A stretch of 64,000 nucleotides of DNA from an uncultured Tateyamaria sp. (lineage in GTDB: Bacteria; Pseudomonadota; Alphaproteobacteria; Rhodobacterales; Rhodobacteraceae). The position numbers and the translations under genes were made by a program. The first letter of the stretch is position 1. Each line of letters begins with the position of its first letter. This document shows positions 37,046 to 46,858 of this stretch, piece by piece. The stretch lies in NCBI RefSeq assembly GCF_947503415.1, contig NZ_CANNDS010000002.1, positions 868,001 through 932,000 on the forward strand, read 5' to 3'. The notes beneath the pieces were generated by a model that ran no database searches, was not told where the DNA came from, and saw only the letters and a list, made by a program, of their open reading frames with translations.

Positions 37046-37678
37046 ATGCCCCTCGATCTCTGGCTGACCTTCGTGGTTGCCTCAACCGCCCTGCTGGTCA
37101 TCCCCGGCCCCACGCTGATGATGGTGCTCAGCTACGCCATGACCCAAGGGCGGCGTGTGGCCGTTGCCTCGGCGCTTGGTGTTGCCACCGGTGATCTTGT
37201 CGCCATGACGCTCTCGGTCATCGGGCTGGGCGCACTCTTCCTCACCTCGGCCCTTGCCTTCACGATCCTCAAATGGGTGGGCGCGGCATACCTCGTTTAT
37301 CTGGGCATCAAGATGCTGCTCAGCGCACGTACGCCAGCCCAGACCACACTCATGGACAAGCCCGACGGGCAGCGCGCGGGCAAGGTGTTCCGCGACCTCA
37401 CCACGGTCACGGCGCTCAACCCCAAATCGAACACGTTCTTCGTGGCCTTCGTGCCGCAATTCATCGATGCAAACGCCGCCTTTGCCCCACAAGCCGCAAT
37501 CCTCATCGCCACCTTCGTGATCATTGCAGGCATCAACGCACTGATCTTTGCGCTGGCCGCCAACGCCATGCGCAGCCGCATCACGCGGCCCACCGTCCAG
37601 ATGTGGTTGACCCGCGCAGGCGGCGCCACACTTGTGGGCATGGGCCTGCTGACAGCATCACTCCGGAGAGCCACATGA
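37046..37678 (+). CDS. LysE-family translocator
   Basis: A 210-residue inner-membrane exporter of the LysE/RhtB type with about five to six spans. The N-terminal [20 protein letters not shown] (about residues 15-34) and [19 protein letters not shown] (about 117-135) are the family hallmarks. AGGAG precedes the ATG. It probably exports an amino acid or related metabolite. Its stop overlaps the apt start as ATGA. Confidence 0.9.
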   Translation: MPLDLWLTFVVASTALLVIPGPTLMMVLSYAMTQGRRVAVASALGVATGDLVAMTLSVIGLGALFLTSALAFTILKWVGAAYLVYLGIKMLLSARTPAQTTLMDKPDGQRAGKVFRDLTTVTALNPKSNTFFVAFVPQFIDANAAFAPQAAILIATFVIIAGINALIFALAANAMRSRITRPTVQMWLTRAGGATLVGMGLLTASLRRAT

Positions 37679-38205
37679 AGACCGTTCAGGATTACATCCG
37701 CACCATCGTCGACTTCCCGCACGAAGGGATCATGTTCCGCGACGTGACCACCCTCTTTGCCGACCCGCGCGGGTTTCGCATTGCGGTAGACCAGATGCTG
37801 CACCCCTATGCCGGGCTGGAAATCGACAAGGTCGTGGGGCTGGAAGCACGTGGATTCATCCTTGGCGGGGCCATTGCGCACCAGTTGTCTGTCGGCTTCG
37901 TGCCGATCCGGAAAAAGGGCAAACTGCCCGGTGCCACGATCAGCCAAGCCTACACCCTCGAATATGGTGAGGCGATTGTCGAAGTGCATGACGACGCAAT
38001 CAAGGCGGGCGAAAAGATCCTGCTGGTCGATGACCTTCTGGCCACCGGCGGCACGGCAGAGGCAGGGATCAAGCTGGTTGAGCGCTTGGGGGGCGAAATC
38101 ATCTCCTGCGCCTTTGTCATCGACCTGCCCGATCTGGGTGGTCGCAAACGGCTCGAAGCGATGGGTATGGACGTTCATGCGCTCTGCGCCTTCGACGGCG
38201 ACTGA
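37675..38205 (+). CDS. apt: Adenine phosphoribosyltransferase
   Basis: A 176-residue enzyme making AMP from adenine and [22 protein letters not shown] near the N-terminus, [14 protein letters not shown], and the PRPP loop [18 protein letters not shown] (about residues 118-135) are all intact. The ATG at 37675 overlaps the lysE stop. With mtnP it closes adenine salvage from methylthioadenosine. Confidence 0.95.
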   Translation: MKTVQDYIRTIVDFPHEGIMFRDVTTLFADPRGFRIAVDQMLHPYAGLEIDKVVGLEARGFILGGAIAHQLSVGFVPIRKKGKLPGATISQAYTLEYGEAIVEVHDDAIKAGEKILLVDDLLATGGTAEAGIKLVERLGGEIISCAFVIDLPDLGGRKRLEAMGMDVHALCAFDGD

Positions 38206-38209
38206 CACC

Positions 38210-38914
38210 TCACAACGGCGGATCAGCCCGCAGCGCATCCGCAATGCGCCGCGCCCAAATGTCATAGACGGGCGCGCCGGGGTGAAACCCGTCCGCCGCC
38301 ATCATCGTCGGGTCCATCGGCAGATCAAAGGGCATATGAACCGCCCCGTCCGTATCCGCGCACAGGTTGGCCAACATCGCATCAAATCGGACAGCGCGCG
38401 CGCCCAATACGTCGCGCAGGGGACGCGGCAGCAATGGAAAGTCCCCCAGCGGCGGCACGCCCGACGCATAGATGCGCGACACGCCGAACCGATCCTGCAA
38501 CCGCCCCATCAGTCTCGTGTAATTGGCCTGCCAGCGGCTATGATGCATCCCGTTCTTGGCATCATTCACCCCTAGCGCCACGACGGCCACGTCAAAGTCT
38601 CGGGCCGGTTGCGCGCTCAGCATCCGCAACATGCCCGATGTCGTCAGGCCAGACTGCGCCAACAACCTCCACCGCACAGAAAAACCCGTCTGCAGATGTG
38701 ACACCAGCCGCCCGGCCAAGGCGCCATCCTGATGCGCAACGCCCACGCCAGCGGCTGAACTGTCCCCCACAATCAATAGCCGCAGCGGCGGCCCCACCCC
38801 GACCTGTCCTTCGCGCGGACCATCCGCCTCAGGCAGACGCATGGCGCGCGCCGCGACCCAGATGGCTTGCGGCAGCAGTACCGGCAAAAGCGCCAAGGCG
38901 CGCGGCCCGGTCAC
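38210..38914 (-). CDS. SGNH/GDSL-family hydrolase
   Basis: A lipase/esterase-like protein. The GDS block is LLIVGDSSAAGVGV, GVNDAKNGMHH is block III, and DGFHPG near the C-terminus carries the catalytic Asp and His. A hydrophobic N-terminal stretch (ALALLPVLLPQAIWVAARA) may be a signal or anchor. The start is uncertain: I give the GTG at 38914 just before this stretch. A TTG at 38926 or a GTG at 39040, overlapping the next gene, are alternatives. Substrate unknown. Confidence 0.8.
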   Translation of the reverse strand: MTGPRALALLPVLLPQAIWVAARAMRLPEADGPREGQVGVGPPLRLLIVGDSSAAGVGVAHQDGALAGRLVSHLQTGFSVRWRLLAQSGLTTSGMLRMLSAQPARDFDVAVVALGVNDAKNGMHHSRWQANYTRLMGRLQDRFGVSRIYASGVPPLGDFPLLPRPLRDVLGARAVRFDAMLANLCADTDGAVHMPFDLPMDPTMMAADGFHPGAPVYDIWARRIADALRADPPL

Positions 38915-39005
38915 AGAGCGAACCAAAGGATCGGCGGGTGGGCGACTTTCACGGGCAAAGCCCGGGAAACAGAGCCACCGGGCGACCCAATATCGCGCCG
39001 CATGG

Positions 39006-40433
39006 TCAAGACACCGCAGGCCCGGCACGCAACACCGCACCCGGATTCATGATGCCATGCGGATCAAGAGCCGACTTGATCGCCCGCATCGCTGCCAGCT
39101 TTGCCGGATCGCCATAGCGTTCCAGATCATCGACCTTGAGCCGCCCGACCCCATGTTCCGCACTCACCGATCCGTCCAATTCATGCACCAGATCATGCAC
39201 GACACGCTTGATTTCATCACGCTGGTTTTCGTGATCCGCCCGGGCCTTACCGCGCATCGGAAAAACGTTGTAGTGCAGGTTCCCGTCGCCCACATGCCCA
39301 AAGCAATTGATGCGAAACTCACCAACCTTTGCAATACGTTGACCGGCTTCGGCAATGAAGTCTGCAAGGGCTCCAAGCGGGACCGAGATATCATGCGAAC
39401 TCACCGAACCAATGCGTCTGTTGGCCTCTGGAATGCTCTCCCGTATCGCCCAGAAATCGGCCGCCTGCTGCGCGTTTTGCGCAATCATCCCGTCCTGCAC
39501 AAGTCCGGCTTCTGAGGCCGCGACAAACAGCGCCTCAAGCAAATCCGACGGGTCCTGCCCGCCCGAGACCCCCATCTCGATCAGCACACACCACTCCGGC
39601 GTCGCGCCCCACGGGTTGCGCACATTCGGCACGGTTTCCGATAGAAAATCGAACCCTTGCCGGTGCATCAACTCGAAAGCTGACACCACATCTCCCACGT
39701 GATCTCGCGCCAGCGCCAGCAAGGACAACGCCGCTGCCGGTGATCCAACCTGCATCAACGCCGTGCCCATGGCACCAGGTCGCGAATACAGTTTCAGCGA
39801 CGCCGCCGTGATGATGCCCAATGTCCCCTCCGCCCCGATCAAAAGGTGGCGCAGATCGTACCCGGTGTTGTCTTTTCGCAAGCGGCTCAGCCCATGATAA
39901 ACCTCGCCATTCGGCAGCACCGCCTCTACACCCAGACACAGGTCCCGCGCGTTGCCATAGCGCAGCACACCGGAGCCACCGGCATTCGTACTCAGGTTGC
40001 CACCGATGCGCGCCGACCCTTCAGCCGCAAGGGACAACGGAAACAACCGGTCCATCTGCTCCGCCGCGGCCTGCACATCCGCAAGGATCACCCCGGCGTC
40101 GGCAATCAACACATTCTCTTCCGGGTAAACTCCTCTGATGCCTGACATTTTCTCAAGCGACAGGATCAGCGGGACAGGCCCATCTTCGGCCACCTGCCCA
40201 CCCACCAGCCCGGTGCCACCGCCATAGGGAATGATCGGCACGCGCATGTCAGATGCGGCCCGCACCAGCGCCGCCACCTCCTCCGTGCTTCGGGGCCGCG
40301 CCAGCAAACCGGCTTGCCCGCTGTACCGCCCGCGCGGTTCGTGAAGATGCGCGGCGTCTGCCTCGGCAAACCGATCGGCGGGCAGCGTGATCCGGATTGC
40401 TTCTTCCCTGTCTGCGGTCAACGAATTCAGCAT
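39006..40433 (-). CDS. FAD-linked oxidase, GlcD/D-2-hydroxyacid dehydrogenase family
   Basis: A 475-residue flavoprotein of the VAO type. The FAD half has RPRSTEEVAALVRAA, IPYGGGTGLVGGQ and GGNLSTNAGGSGVLRYGNAR, a glycolate oxidase subunit D-like run. The C-terminal half ends FGHVGDGNLHYNVFP ... SAEHGVG ... DPHGIMNPG. It oxidises a D-2-hydroxyacid such as D-lactate, glycolate or D-2-hydroxyglutarate; GlcE and GlcF partners are not adjacent. The ATG at 40433 has GAGAGG 6 bases upstream. Confidence 0.87.
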   Translation of the reverse strand: MLNSLTADREEAIRITLPADRFAEADAAHLHEPRGRYSGQAGLLARPRSTEEVAALVRAASDMRVPIIPYGGGTGLVGGQVAEDGPVPLILSLEKMSGIRGVYPEENVLIADAGVILADVQAAAEQMDRLFPLSLAAEGSARIGGNLSTNAGGSGVLRYGNARDLCLGVEAVLPNGEVYHGLSRLRKDNTGYDLRHLLIGAEGTLGIITAASLKLYSRPGAMGTALMQVGSPAAALSLLALARDHVGDVVSAFELMHRQGFDFLSETVPNVRNPWGATPEWCVLIEMGVSGGQDPSDLLEALFVAASEAGLVQDGMIAQNAQQAADFWAIRESIPEANRRIGSVSSHDISVPLGALADFIAEAGQRIAKVGEFRINCFGHVGDGNLHYNVFPMRGKARADHENQRDEIKRVVHDLVHELDGSVSAEHGVGRLKVDDLERYGDPAKLAAMRAIKSALDPHGIMNPGAVLRAGPAVS

Positions 40434-40493
40434 GATAGCCCTCTCAGCCTTCACGCTGCTTGGTGCCAGAAACGCCGTTCGGGAACAACGGCT

Positions 40494-41324
40494 CTATTCC
40501 GTCTCCTCGCGCAACCACTCGGGGCGCAAGACCATGATCGTGGGCCGCGCGGGCAACCGGTCAAGCGAGACGTCAAGCGACGGACCACCCACCTCAACCA
40601 CCTGAAATTCCTCGCGCATTCCGGTCAGAAAGGCATCAAGTGTGTACTCTCCAAACCAATGCATCGGGATCACGATGGAGGATTTCAGCCGCGAAACGAT
40701 GCGCATCATGGTTGGCAAATCAACGGTCATCCCCCCATCCACGGCAGCCATGACGACATCCAGTCGCCCGATGGCCGCATATTGTTCGGCGTTGGGTTCG
40801 TGATGCAGGTGGCCAAGATGGCCGATGCACAGCCCCGCCACTTCGAACACGAAGACCGAGTTGCCGTCCTCCTCGACACCCGACCATTGCGAACGGATGT
40901 CGGTAGACACGTTGCGCACCAGCACCTCGCCCAGATCAAGCCGATGGCTGATCCCTTCACCAAACTCGCCCCATCCGGGCAGGACATTGGGGATGGCTGG
41001 GTCGGGGAAGGCCGTCCAATGGGTCTCATGCGCATGGTTCATGGTGACAACGTCGGGGATCATCGGAACGTTACCCACAAATCCGGTGAAGTCCGTGACC
41101 ATGTTCAGCCCCCCCGTCGTCCGGATCAGGAACGACGCATGCGCAATGTAGTGAATACGCACCGTTTCCGGCGCGACCTGAACGTCGTAGCTGGCTTTGT
41201 GAACGAAGGTGGCACCGTCAATGTTGTCCGCCAATGCGATGCAGTGGCTTGGGGTGCGGGTCTCTTGGGCATCCACGATCAGCGGTGCCCACAACAAAGC
41301 GAGGAGAAAGACAGAAAAGCGCAT
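40494..41324 (-). CDS. Exported metallo-beta-lactamase-fold hydrolase
   Basis: A 276-residue MBL-fold protein with a signal peptide (MRFSVFLLALLWAPLIVDAQ). The metal motif reads MNHAHETHW, so the Asp of HxHxDH is Thr. Other ligands may be in CIGHLGHLHH and IPMHWFG. This pattern resembles UlaG-like members. Substrate unknown. Confidence 0.75.
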   Translation of the reverse strand: MRFSVFLLALLWAPLIVDAQETRTPSHCIALADNIDGATFVHKASYDVQVAPETVRIHYIAHASFLIRTTGGLNMVTDFTGFVGNVPMIPDVVTMNHAHETHWTAFPDPAIPNVLPGWGEFGEGISHRLDLGEVLVRNVSTDIRSQWSGVEEDGNSVFVFEVAGLCIGHLGHLHHEPNAEQYAAIGRLDVVMAAVDGGMTVDLPTMMRIVSRLKSSIVIPMHWFGEYTLDAFLTGMREEFQVVEVGGPSLDVSLDRLPARPTIMVLRPEWLREETE

Positions 41325-41389
41325 GCAGATGAGGTTAGCGCGCGACCGGATTTTTCCAAAACTTCTTGGTAAAAATCTTCGTCAGACGT

Positions 41390-41974
41390 TTACCCTGCAT
41401 CCGTCCGACCGCGTCGGTCCATGCGCAGCGCAGCATAAAGCACATGGGTCCGCCAACGTCCGTCGATCTGAAGATAGCTTTGAGCAACGCCTTCATATTT
41501 GAAGCCACAGGTTTCCAACAAACCGCGGGACGCCACATTTTCCGGGAGGCACGCGGCTTCAATCCGGCTGAGGTCGAGGCGGGTGAACGCATGGTGCACA
41601 ACGGCGAGGATTGCTTCGCGCATAAAGCCCTGCCGCGCGTGTGTCGCCCCCGTCCAATACCCAAGCGTTCCTGCCTGCGCCGGGCCGCGTCGGATGTTGT
41701 CCAGCGTGATTGCCCCAAGCAAAGCGTCATCCGAGCGTCGGAACAGGAACAAGGGCATCGCTGTCCCGCTGGCGACGGATCGCTGCGCCCAATAAACCCG
41801 ATTGGTAAATGCCTTGCGTGTGAGGTGATCCCCGGCCCAGCTTGGCTCCCACGGGGTCAGGTGCTCTTTGCTGTTGGCACGCAAGCCTGCCCAATCACGA
41901 AAGTCGGAATGCGTGGGCGGGCGCAGCGTCATACGCTCCGTCTCGATCCGCAGTTTCCGCTTGTTCAGAAGCAT
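41390..41974 (-). CDS. GNAT-family N-acetyltransferase (RimJ/RimL type)
   Basis: A 194-residue acetyltransferase. ERMTLRPPTHSDF starts the fold. ATHARQGFMREAILAVVHHA is the acetyl-CoA region and NVASRGLLETCGFKYEG the RimJ-like end. It may acetylate a ribosomal protein N-terminus, but the target is not shown. The ATG overlaps the M16 peptidase stop as TGATG. Confidence 0.87.
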   Translation of the reverse strand: MLLNKRKLRIETERMTLRPPTHSDFRDWAGLRANSKEHLTPWEPSWAGDHLTRKAFTNRVYWAQRSVASGTAMPLFLFRRSDDALLGAITLDNIRRGPAQAGTLGYWTGATHARQGFMREAILAVVHHAFTRLDLSRIEAACLPENVASRGLLETCGFKYEGVAQSYLQIDGRWRTHVLYAALRMDRRGRTDAG

Positions 41975-43236
41975 CAGGCGGCGCGCTGCTCCTGCAATGC
42001 GGCAAGCGTGGGGGCGGCATCAATCGGGCCGTACAGCGCCAGTGCCATCGGGGCCTGCGTCGCCATGTGCTCCGCAAACGCACGGACGTCTTCCACGGTG
42101 ACGTTGTCGATCAAGGCAACCGTTTCTGTCAGCGCCGGCACGCGGTCCCAAATCTGAACCAGTCGCGCCAATCGTTCCGCCCGGTTCGACGGGCTTTCCA
42201 GCCCCATGAGCAACCCGGCTTTCATCTGGGCGCGGGCCCGTTCCACTTCGGCCACGCTCATGTCATCTGCGGCGCGCTTGATCTCGTCCACGGTGATGGT
42301 GGCCAGATCTGCGACCTGTTCGGCGGACGTGCCCGCATAGACCGTGGTCATGCCCGTGTCAGCATAGGCACCGGCCTGGGCAAAGATCGTGTAACACAGG
42401 CCGCGGGTTTCGCGGACTTCCTGGAAAAGGCGGCTCGACATCCCGCCACCCAGTGCACTTGCATAGATCTGGGCGGTATAGATCGCGTCGTCGCGGTACC
42501 CCGGCGACTCAAAGGCCATTGCGAAATGGGCCTGCTCCAGCGTCTTGCTGCGCCGGTCTTCGCCACCTGCGAACGTGGCGAGGTCCGGCACGCGGTTTGG
42601 GCGTGGCTTGAGATGGCCGAACAGGTCCTCGGCCAGCCTCACAATCGCATCGTGATCCACTGCACCCGCAGCCGACAGAATCATCTGTTCCGGACCGTAG
42701 TGTTCGTCGACAAAGCGCGACAGATCCGTGCGCCCGAAGGACGACACGCGTTCGGATGGACCAAGGATGGTACGCCCGAGGGGCTGTTCCGGGTAAGCCT
42801 GTTCCTGCAACCAGTCAAAGATCACGTCGTCCGGTGTATCAAGGGCCTGGCCGATCTCTTGCAGGATCACGCCCCGTTCAACCTCAATCTCGCCGCCATC
42901 AAAGACCGGGTTCAGCAAAATGTCTGACAGCACGTCCATCGCCAGCGGCACATCGTTTTCCAGAACACGCGCGTAATAGGCCGTAACCTCGCGGCTGGTG
43001 TACGCGTTGATATAGCCGCCCACATCCTCGATCGCTTCGGCGATCTGCAATGCGCTGCGCCGGTCCGTTCCCTTGAAGGCCATATGCTCAAGGAAGTGAG
43101 CGATGCCGTTCTGTTCCGGTGCTTCGTGTCGTGCACCTGCGCTCACCCAAATACCGATGGAGGCAGAAGCCAGCCCCGGCATGTGTTCGGTCACGATGCG
43201 AAAGCCGTTGCTCAGTCGATGGGTCTGCGTGGTCAA
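41974..43236 (-). CDS. M16-family zinc peptidase (processing peptidase type)
   Basis: A 420-residue M16 metallopeptidase. The inverted zinc motif is HFLEH (about residues 46-50 from the TTG) with more Glu ligands downstream in EVERGVILQEI. GGYINAYTSREVTAYYARV is typical of the mitochondrial-processing-peptidase type. Probably cytoplasmic or periplasmic protein turnover. I use the TTG at 43236, which gives the usual length; an earlier TTG overlaps thrC. It follows thrC, a common alphaproteobacterial order. Confidence 0.88.
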   Translation of the reverse strand: MTTQTHRLSNGFRIVTEHMPGLASASIGIWVSAGARHEAPEQNGIAHFLEHMAFKGTDRRSALQIAEAIEDVGGYINAYTSREVTAYYARVLENDVPLAMDVLSDILLNPVFDGGEIEVERGVILQEIGQALDTPDDVIFDWLQEQAYPEQPLGRTILGPSERVSSFGRTDLSRFVDEHYGPEQMILSAAGAVDHDAIVRLAEDLFGHLKPRPNRVPDLATFAGGEDRRSKTLEQAHFAMAFESPGYRDDAIYTAQIYASALGGGMSSRLFQEVRETRGLCYTIFAQAGAYADTGMTTVYAGTSAEQVADLATITVDEIKRAADDMSVAEVERARAQMKAGLLMGLESPSNRAERLARLVQIWDRVPALTETVALIDNVTVEDVRAFAEHMATQAPMALALYGPIDAAPTLAALQEQRAA

Positions 43237-43258
43237 TTCGGTCTCACTGTGGTTTTGG

Positions 43259-44647
43259 CTACTGCGCGCGATGCTCAATGATATGGGCCTTCAGGGCCTC
43301 AAGATCGTTGGGCACGCGGGTCAGTCGTTCCGAGCGTTCATACAGGTCTGCCATCCGGGGTGGAAGGGGGGGCGTGATGCCCGTCGCCGCCTCGACCGCC
43401 GCCGGGAATTTGGCGGGGTGCGCGGTGGCAAGTGTGATCATGGGTGTGCCTGTTTGGCGTTCGATATCAGCCACGTGGACACCCACCGCGCTGTGCGGGC
43501 ACAAAAGCTCACCGCTTGCTTTGAGCGACGTGGTGATCTGTGCGCTGGTTTCCTCTTCGGACACGCGGCCCGACGCGTAGGTGTCCTGCAGGACCTGCAT
43601 CGCGCCTTGGCTGACGTCGAACCCTCCGGCTTTGAGTTCGTCCATCAGTTGCGCCACAGCAGAGCCGTCCCGGTCGTAGGCGTCGAACAGCGCGCGTTCA
43701 AAGTTCGAGCTGACCTGAATATCCATGGACGGGCTGATCGACGGGATCGTCTCGCCCTTGTGATATCCCTGCCCGTTCAGGCAGCGATGCAGAATGTCGT
43801 TCTGGTTGGTCGCAACCACCAGCTTGTCGATGGGCAGCCCCATACGCTTGGCGATGTAGCCTGCAAAGATATCCCCGAAATTGCCCGTGGGCACGGTGAA
43901 GCTGACCTTGCGCTGTGGTGCGCCAAGCGCCACGGCGGACGAGAAGTAGTAGACAACCTGCGCCAGCACCCGCGCCCAGTTGATCGAGTTCACACCGGCA
44001 AGGCCCACGCCATCGCGGAACTCAAAGTCGTTGAACATGTCCTTGAGCCGGGCCTGGCAGTCGTCGAAATCCCCCTCGAGCGCCAGCGCATGCACATTGC
44101 TTTCGGTCGGCGTGGTCATTTGACGGCGCTGCACTTCGCTGACGCGGCCATGCGGGTACAGGACGAAGACGTCCACGTTGTCCAGACCACGAAATGCTTC
44201 GATGGCCGCAGACCCGGTGTCCCCACTTGTCGCACCCACAATAGTCACACGTTTGCCCGAGCGCTTGAGGGCCGCCTGAAACAGCTGGCCGATCAGCTGC
44301 ATCGCGAAATCCTTGAAGGCCAGTGTTGGCCCATGGAACAGCTCAAGCAGAAAATGCCCCTGGTCCAGTTGCACCATCGGCGCACGCGCCGCGTGACCGA
44401 ACCCGGCATAGGCCCGGTCGATACAGGCGCGGAACTCGTCATCGGTGAACGTGTCCCCCACAAACGGGCGCATGACGGTATAGGCAATCTCTTCGTAGGG
44501 ATGCCCTTCCATGTCGGCAATCGTTGCTGCGTCCAGCGTCGGGATCGTCTCTGGCACATAGAGACCCCCATCACGGGCCAGCCCGGTCAGCATCGTATCT
44601 TCGAAGGTCAGCGCGGGGGCTTGGCCACGGGTCGAGATATAGCGCAT
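43259..44647 (-). CDS. thrC: Threonine synthase
   Basis: A 462-residue PLP enzyme converting O-phosphohomoserine to threonine. MRYISTRGQAPALTFEDTML is the usual start and the PLP lysine is in LAFKDFAMQLIGQLF (about residue 112). GATSGDTGSAAIEAF and PTGNFGDIFAGY hold the cofactor. It shares the operon with surf1 upstream and the M16 peptidase downstream. Confidence 0.95.
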   Translation of the reverse strand: MRYISTRGQAPALTFEDTMLTGLARDGGLYVPETIPTLDAATIADMEGHPYEEIAYTVMRPFVGDTFTDDEFRACIDRAYAGFGHAARAPMVQLDQGHFLLELFHGPTLAFKDFAMQLIGQLFQAALKRSGKRVTIVGATSGDTGSAAIEAFRGLDNVDVFVLYPHGRVSEVQRRQMTTPTESNVHALALEGDFDDCQARLKDMFNDFEFRDGVGLAGVNSINWARVLAQVVYYFSSAVALGAPQRKVSFTVPTGNFGDIFAGYIAKRMGLPIDKLVVATNQNDILHRCLNGQGYHKGETIPSISPSMDIQVSSNFERALFDAYDRDGSAVAQLMDELKAGGFDVSQGAMQVLQDTYASGRVSEEETSAQITTSLKASGELLCPHSAVGVHVADIERQTGTPMITLATAHPAKFPAAVEAATGITPPLPPRMADLYERSERLTRVPNDLEALKAHIIEHRAQ

Positions 44648-44660
44648 GGTCTCGTCTTTC

Positions 44661-45335
44661 TCAGCGCGGGCTGCGGTTGGTGCGCAGCACGAAATAGGCA
44701 GTCATCAGCACCCAGATCGCCGCCAGCGAAAACCAGGTGATTGCGTATTGCAGGTGATCGTTCGGAATGCCAGCGGTGTCTACCGGCCAGGGCGTCACGC
44801 CAAGGTCGGTTTCCGGCGCATCGCGCAGGACCACCATGATGGGTCGCGTGCCCAGCACTTCGGCCATGGCGGGCACGTCGCGGGCAAACCACAGGTTTGC
44901 GTCAAGGTCCGGGGCCGGCGTGAAATTGTCTGCTTCATTCGGGTTGTCGAGATTGCCGACAACCGTAAGGCGCACCTCTGGTGCGCCCCGCACCTCAGCC
45001 GAATTGGGCAGCCAGCCGGTGTCGATCAGAATGGGGCCGAAGTCTTCGACCTCGAAGGGGCGGATGATGCGATGCACAGCCCCGGTTGTTCTGCGAGAGG
45101 CCAACATGCGAATATGGCCGTCGCCAAAACTGCCCGTCACTGCGACCGGGGCATAGCGCTGGAATGTCGGTTCTGTTGCCTCGACCACAGTCAGTGGCGG
45201 GCCGCTGATCTGCGTCTCGATCCGGGCCAGCAGCTCTTGTTTCCAACCGAGGCGCTGCACCTGCCAGACACCAAGACCAATCAGGATCGCGGCCCCGATC
45301 AGACCAAATGTCATCAGAAAGAGAAGACGGCCCAT
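44661..45335 (-). CDS. SURF1-family oxidase assembly protein
   Basis: A 224-residue membrane protein that helps insert heme into cytochrome oxidase. Hydrophobic spans near the start (RLLFLMTFGLIGAAILIGL) and end (YAITWFSLAAIWVLMTAYF) flank the conserved GVWQVQRLGWKQEL and LIDTGWLP segments. It lies 77 bp downstream of ctaE, separated from it by a terminator-like hairpin, and 13 bp upstream of thrC. Confidence 0.9.
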   Translation of the reverse strand: MGRLLFLMTFGLIGAAILIGLGVWQVQRLGWKQELLARIETQISGPPLTVVEATEPTFQRYAPVAVTGSFGDGHIRMLASRRTTGAVHRIIRPFEVEDFGPILIDTGWLPNSAEVRGAPEVRLTVVGNLDNPNEADNFTPAPDLDANLWFARDVPAMAEVLGTRPIMVVLRDAPETDLGVTPWPVDTAGIPNDHLQYAITWFSLAAIWVLMTAYFVLRTNRSPR

Positions 45336-45362
45336 ACGCCCGATTGTCCTGTCTGAAAGTGA

Positions 45363-45387
45363 AAAGCGCGCGGAAACCGCGCGCTTT
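45363..45387 (-). terminator. Bidirectional terminator-like hairpin after ctaE
   Basis: AAAGCGCGCGG and CCGCGCGCTTT pair over 11 bp with a 3-base loop; leftward it is followed by a further T and TCACTTTC. It lies between ctaE and surf1 and could reduce read-through from the oxidase genes into surf1 and thrC. Confidence 0.7.
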
Positions 45388-45411
45388 GTCAGAGTTTCGC
45401 TTTGCCGCGGT

Positions 45412-46269
45412 TTAGTGTGCTTCGCCCGGCATCAGGCCAACACCCCAGATGTAAACAGCCAGGAAGAGGAACAGCCACACCACGTCAACGAAGTGCCAGT
45501 ACCACGCGGCCGCTTCGAACCCGATGTGCTTTTCAGCCGAGAAGTGCCCCTTCATCGCGCGCAGCAGGCACACGAAAAGGAAGATGGTGCCGATGATCAC
45601 GTGCGCGCCATGGAAGCCCGTTGCCATGAAGAAGTTCGAGAAGAACTTGTCGCCGCCAAATTCCCAACCTTGATACAGCAGGTAGGAGTATTCGTAGGCT
45701 TGCAGCGCCGTGAACGCGACACCCAGCACAACCGAGATGGCCAGACCGTTGATCACGTCCTTGCGCGCGCCGCCATGCACCAGCGCGTGGTGGGCCCATG
45801 TCACGGCGCAGCCCGACAGCAGCAGGATCAACGTGTTGATCAGCGGCAGGTGGAACGCGTCCACATGGTAAATCTCGGGCTGGATATACTCTGTGCCGAC
45901 ATATTCGCTCATCGGGTACATGGCATGTTTGAAGAACGACCAGAACCACGCGGCAAAGAACATCACTTCGGACATGATGAACAGGATGAAACCATAGCGC
46001 AGGCCGATGCGGACGACAGGTGTGTGATCACCAATCCGGCTTTCGGCCACCACGTCAGTCCACCAGCCGAACATGGTGTAAAGGACCGCGACAAAGCCGA
46101 TCAAAAACAGCCATGGGCCGCTCAGTTCGATCGACTTGAAAAAGATGGTCATGCCGCCGGACATCCAGCAGACAGCGCCAAAGAGCATGATAAAGCCCGC
46201 CAGCGCGCCCAACAGGGGCCAGGTCGATGGCGCAAGAATGTGGTAGTCGTGATTTTTTGCGTGGGCCAT
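45412..46269 (-). CDS. ctaE: Cytochrome c oxidase subunit III
   Basis: A 285-residue inner-membrane subunit of the aa3 terminal oxidase with seven hydrophobic spans. [44 protein letters not shown] and the C-terminal [19 protein letters not shown] are hallmark segments. GAGGGA precedes the ATG. Last gene of the ctaC-ctaB-ctaG-ctaE cluster. Subunit I is encoded elsewhere, as is usual in this group. Confidence 0.95.
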   Translation of the reverse strand: MAHAKNHDYHILAPSTWPLLGALAGFIMLFGAVCWMSGGMTIFFKSIELSGPWLFLIGFVAVLYTMFGWWTDVVAESRIGDHTPVVRIGLRYGFILFIMSEVMFFAAWFWSFFKHAMYPMSEYVGTEYIQPEIYHVDAFHLPLINTLILLLSGCAVTWAHHALVHGGARKDVINGLAISVVLGVAFTALQAYEYSYLLYQGWEFGGDKFFSNFFMATGFHGAHVIIGTIFLFVCLLRAMKGHFSAEKHIGFEAAAWYWHFVDVVWLFLFLAVYIWGVGLMPGEAH

Positions 46270-46279
46270 GGTCCGTCCC

Positions 46280-46858
46280 TCAGTTCAGGTTATTGTCGTC
46301 CGCCTGCTCTAGCGAAGCATAGCCTTCGGGCAGGTCGATTTGGTAAAATGTATAGCTCAGCGTGATCGTATGCACGTATTTTGCGTCGCGATCCGTGACG
46401 ATCTCCGGGTCAACGTAGAAAGTCACCGGCATCATCACGCGTTCGCCTGGCTGCAACACCTGCTCTTCAAAGCAGAAGCAGTCGATCTTGGAGAAGAACC
46501 CACCGGCCTCGTATGGGGCCACGTTGTAGCTGGCCGATCCGGCGACAGGTTTGTCGGTCGGGTTGTAGGCTTCGTAGAACGCAAGGCCGGTTTCACCGAT
46601 CCGCAATTCCATCTCGCGCACTTCCGGCGTGAACTGCCAAGGCATGGAGCGTTCCAAAGACGCATCGAACCGGACTTTGATGGTTTGATCCAGAATGTCG
46701 TCAGATGCGACTTCACTCACGCCCGTGGTGCCACCAAACCCGGTCACGCGGCAGAACCAGTCGTAAAACGGGACAGACGCCCAGGCGAGCCCGCCCATGA
46801 ACACGACAAGCCCAACGGTTTGGGCAACAGTTTTTGTGGGACCTTCAAGACGCATCAT
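46280..46858 (-). CDS. ctaG: Cytochrome c oxidase assembly protein CtaG (Cox11)
   Basis: A 192-residue copper chaperone that loads CuB. One N-terminal span ([26 protein letters not shown]) is followed by the periplasmic domain with the copper-binding CFCFEEQ motif (about residues 120-126) and [11 protein letters not shown]. The ATG is read through the stop of the 53-residue ORF as TGATG-type overlap. Confidence 0.93.
   Translation of the reverse strand: MMRLEGPTKTVAQTVGLVVFMGGLAWASVPFYDWFCRVTGFGGTTGVSEVASDDILDQTIKVRFDASLERSMPWQFTPEVREMELRIGETGLAFYEAYNPTDKPVAGSASYNVAPYEAGGFFSKIDCFCFEEQVLQPGERVMMPVTFYVDPEIVTDRDAKYVHTITLSYTFYQIDLPEGYASLEQADDNNLN

Noticed and set aside
40494-41324. Beta-lactamase (resistance) reading of the MBL-fold gene
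   Set aside because: The HxHxDH motif has Thr for Asp and the pattern is UlaG-like; nothing points to beta-lactam hydrolysis.
43103-44740. 545-codon open frame on the + strand across thrC
   Set aside because: Antisense to threonine synthase with intact PLP motifs; composition is of the usual mirror-frame type.
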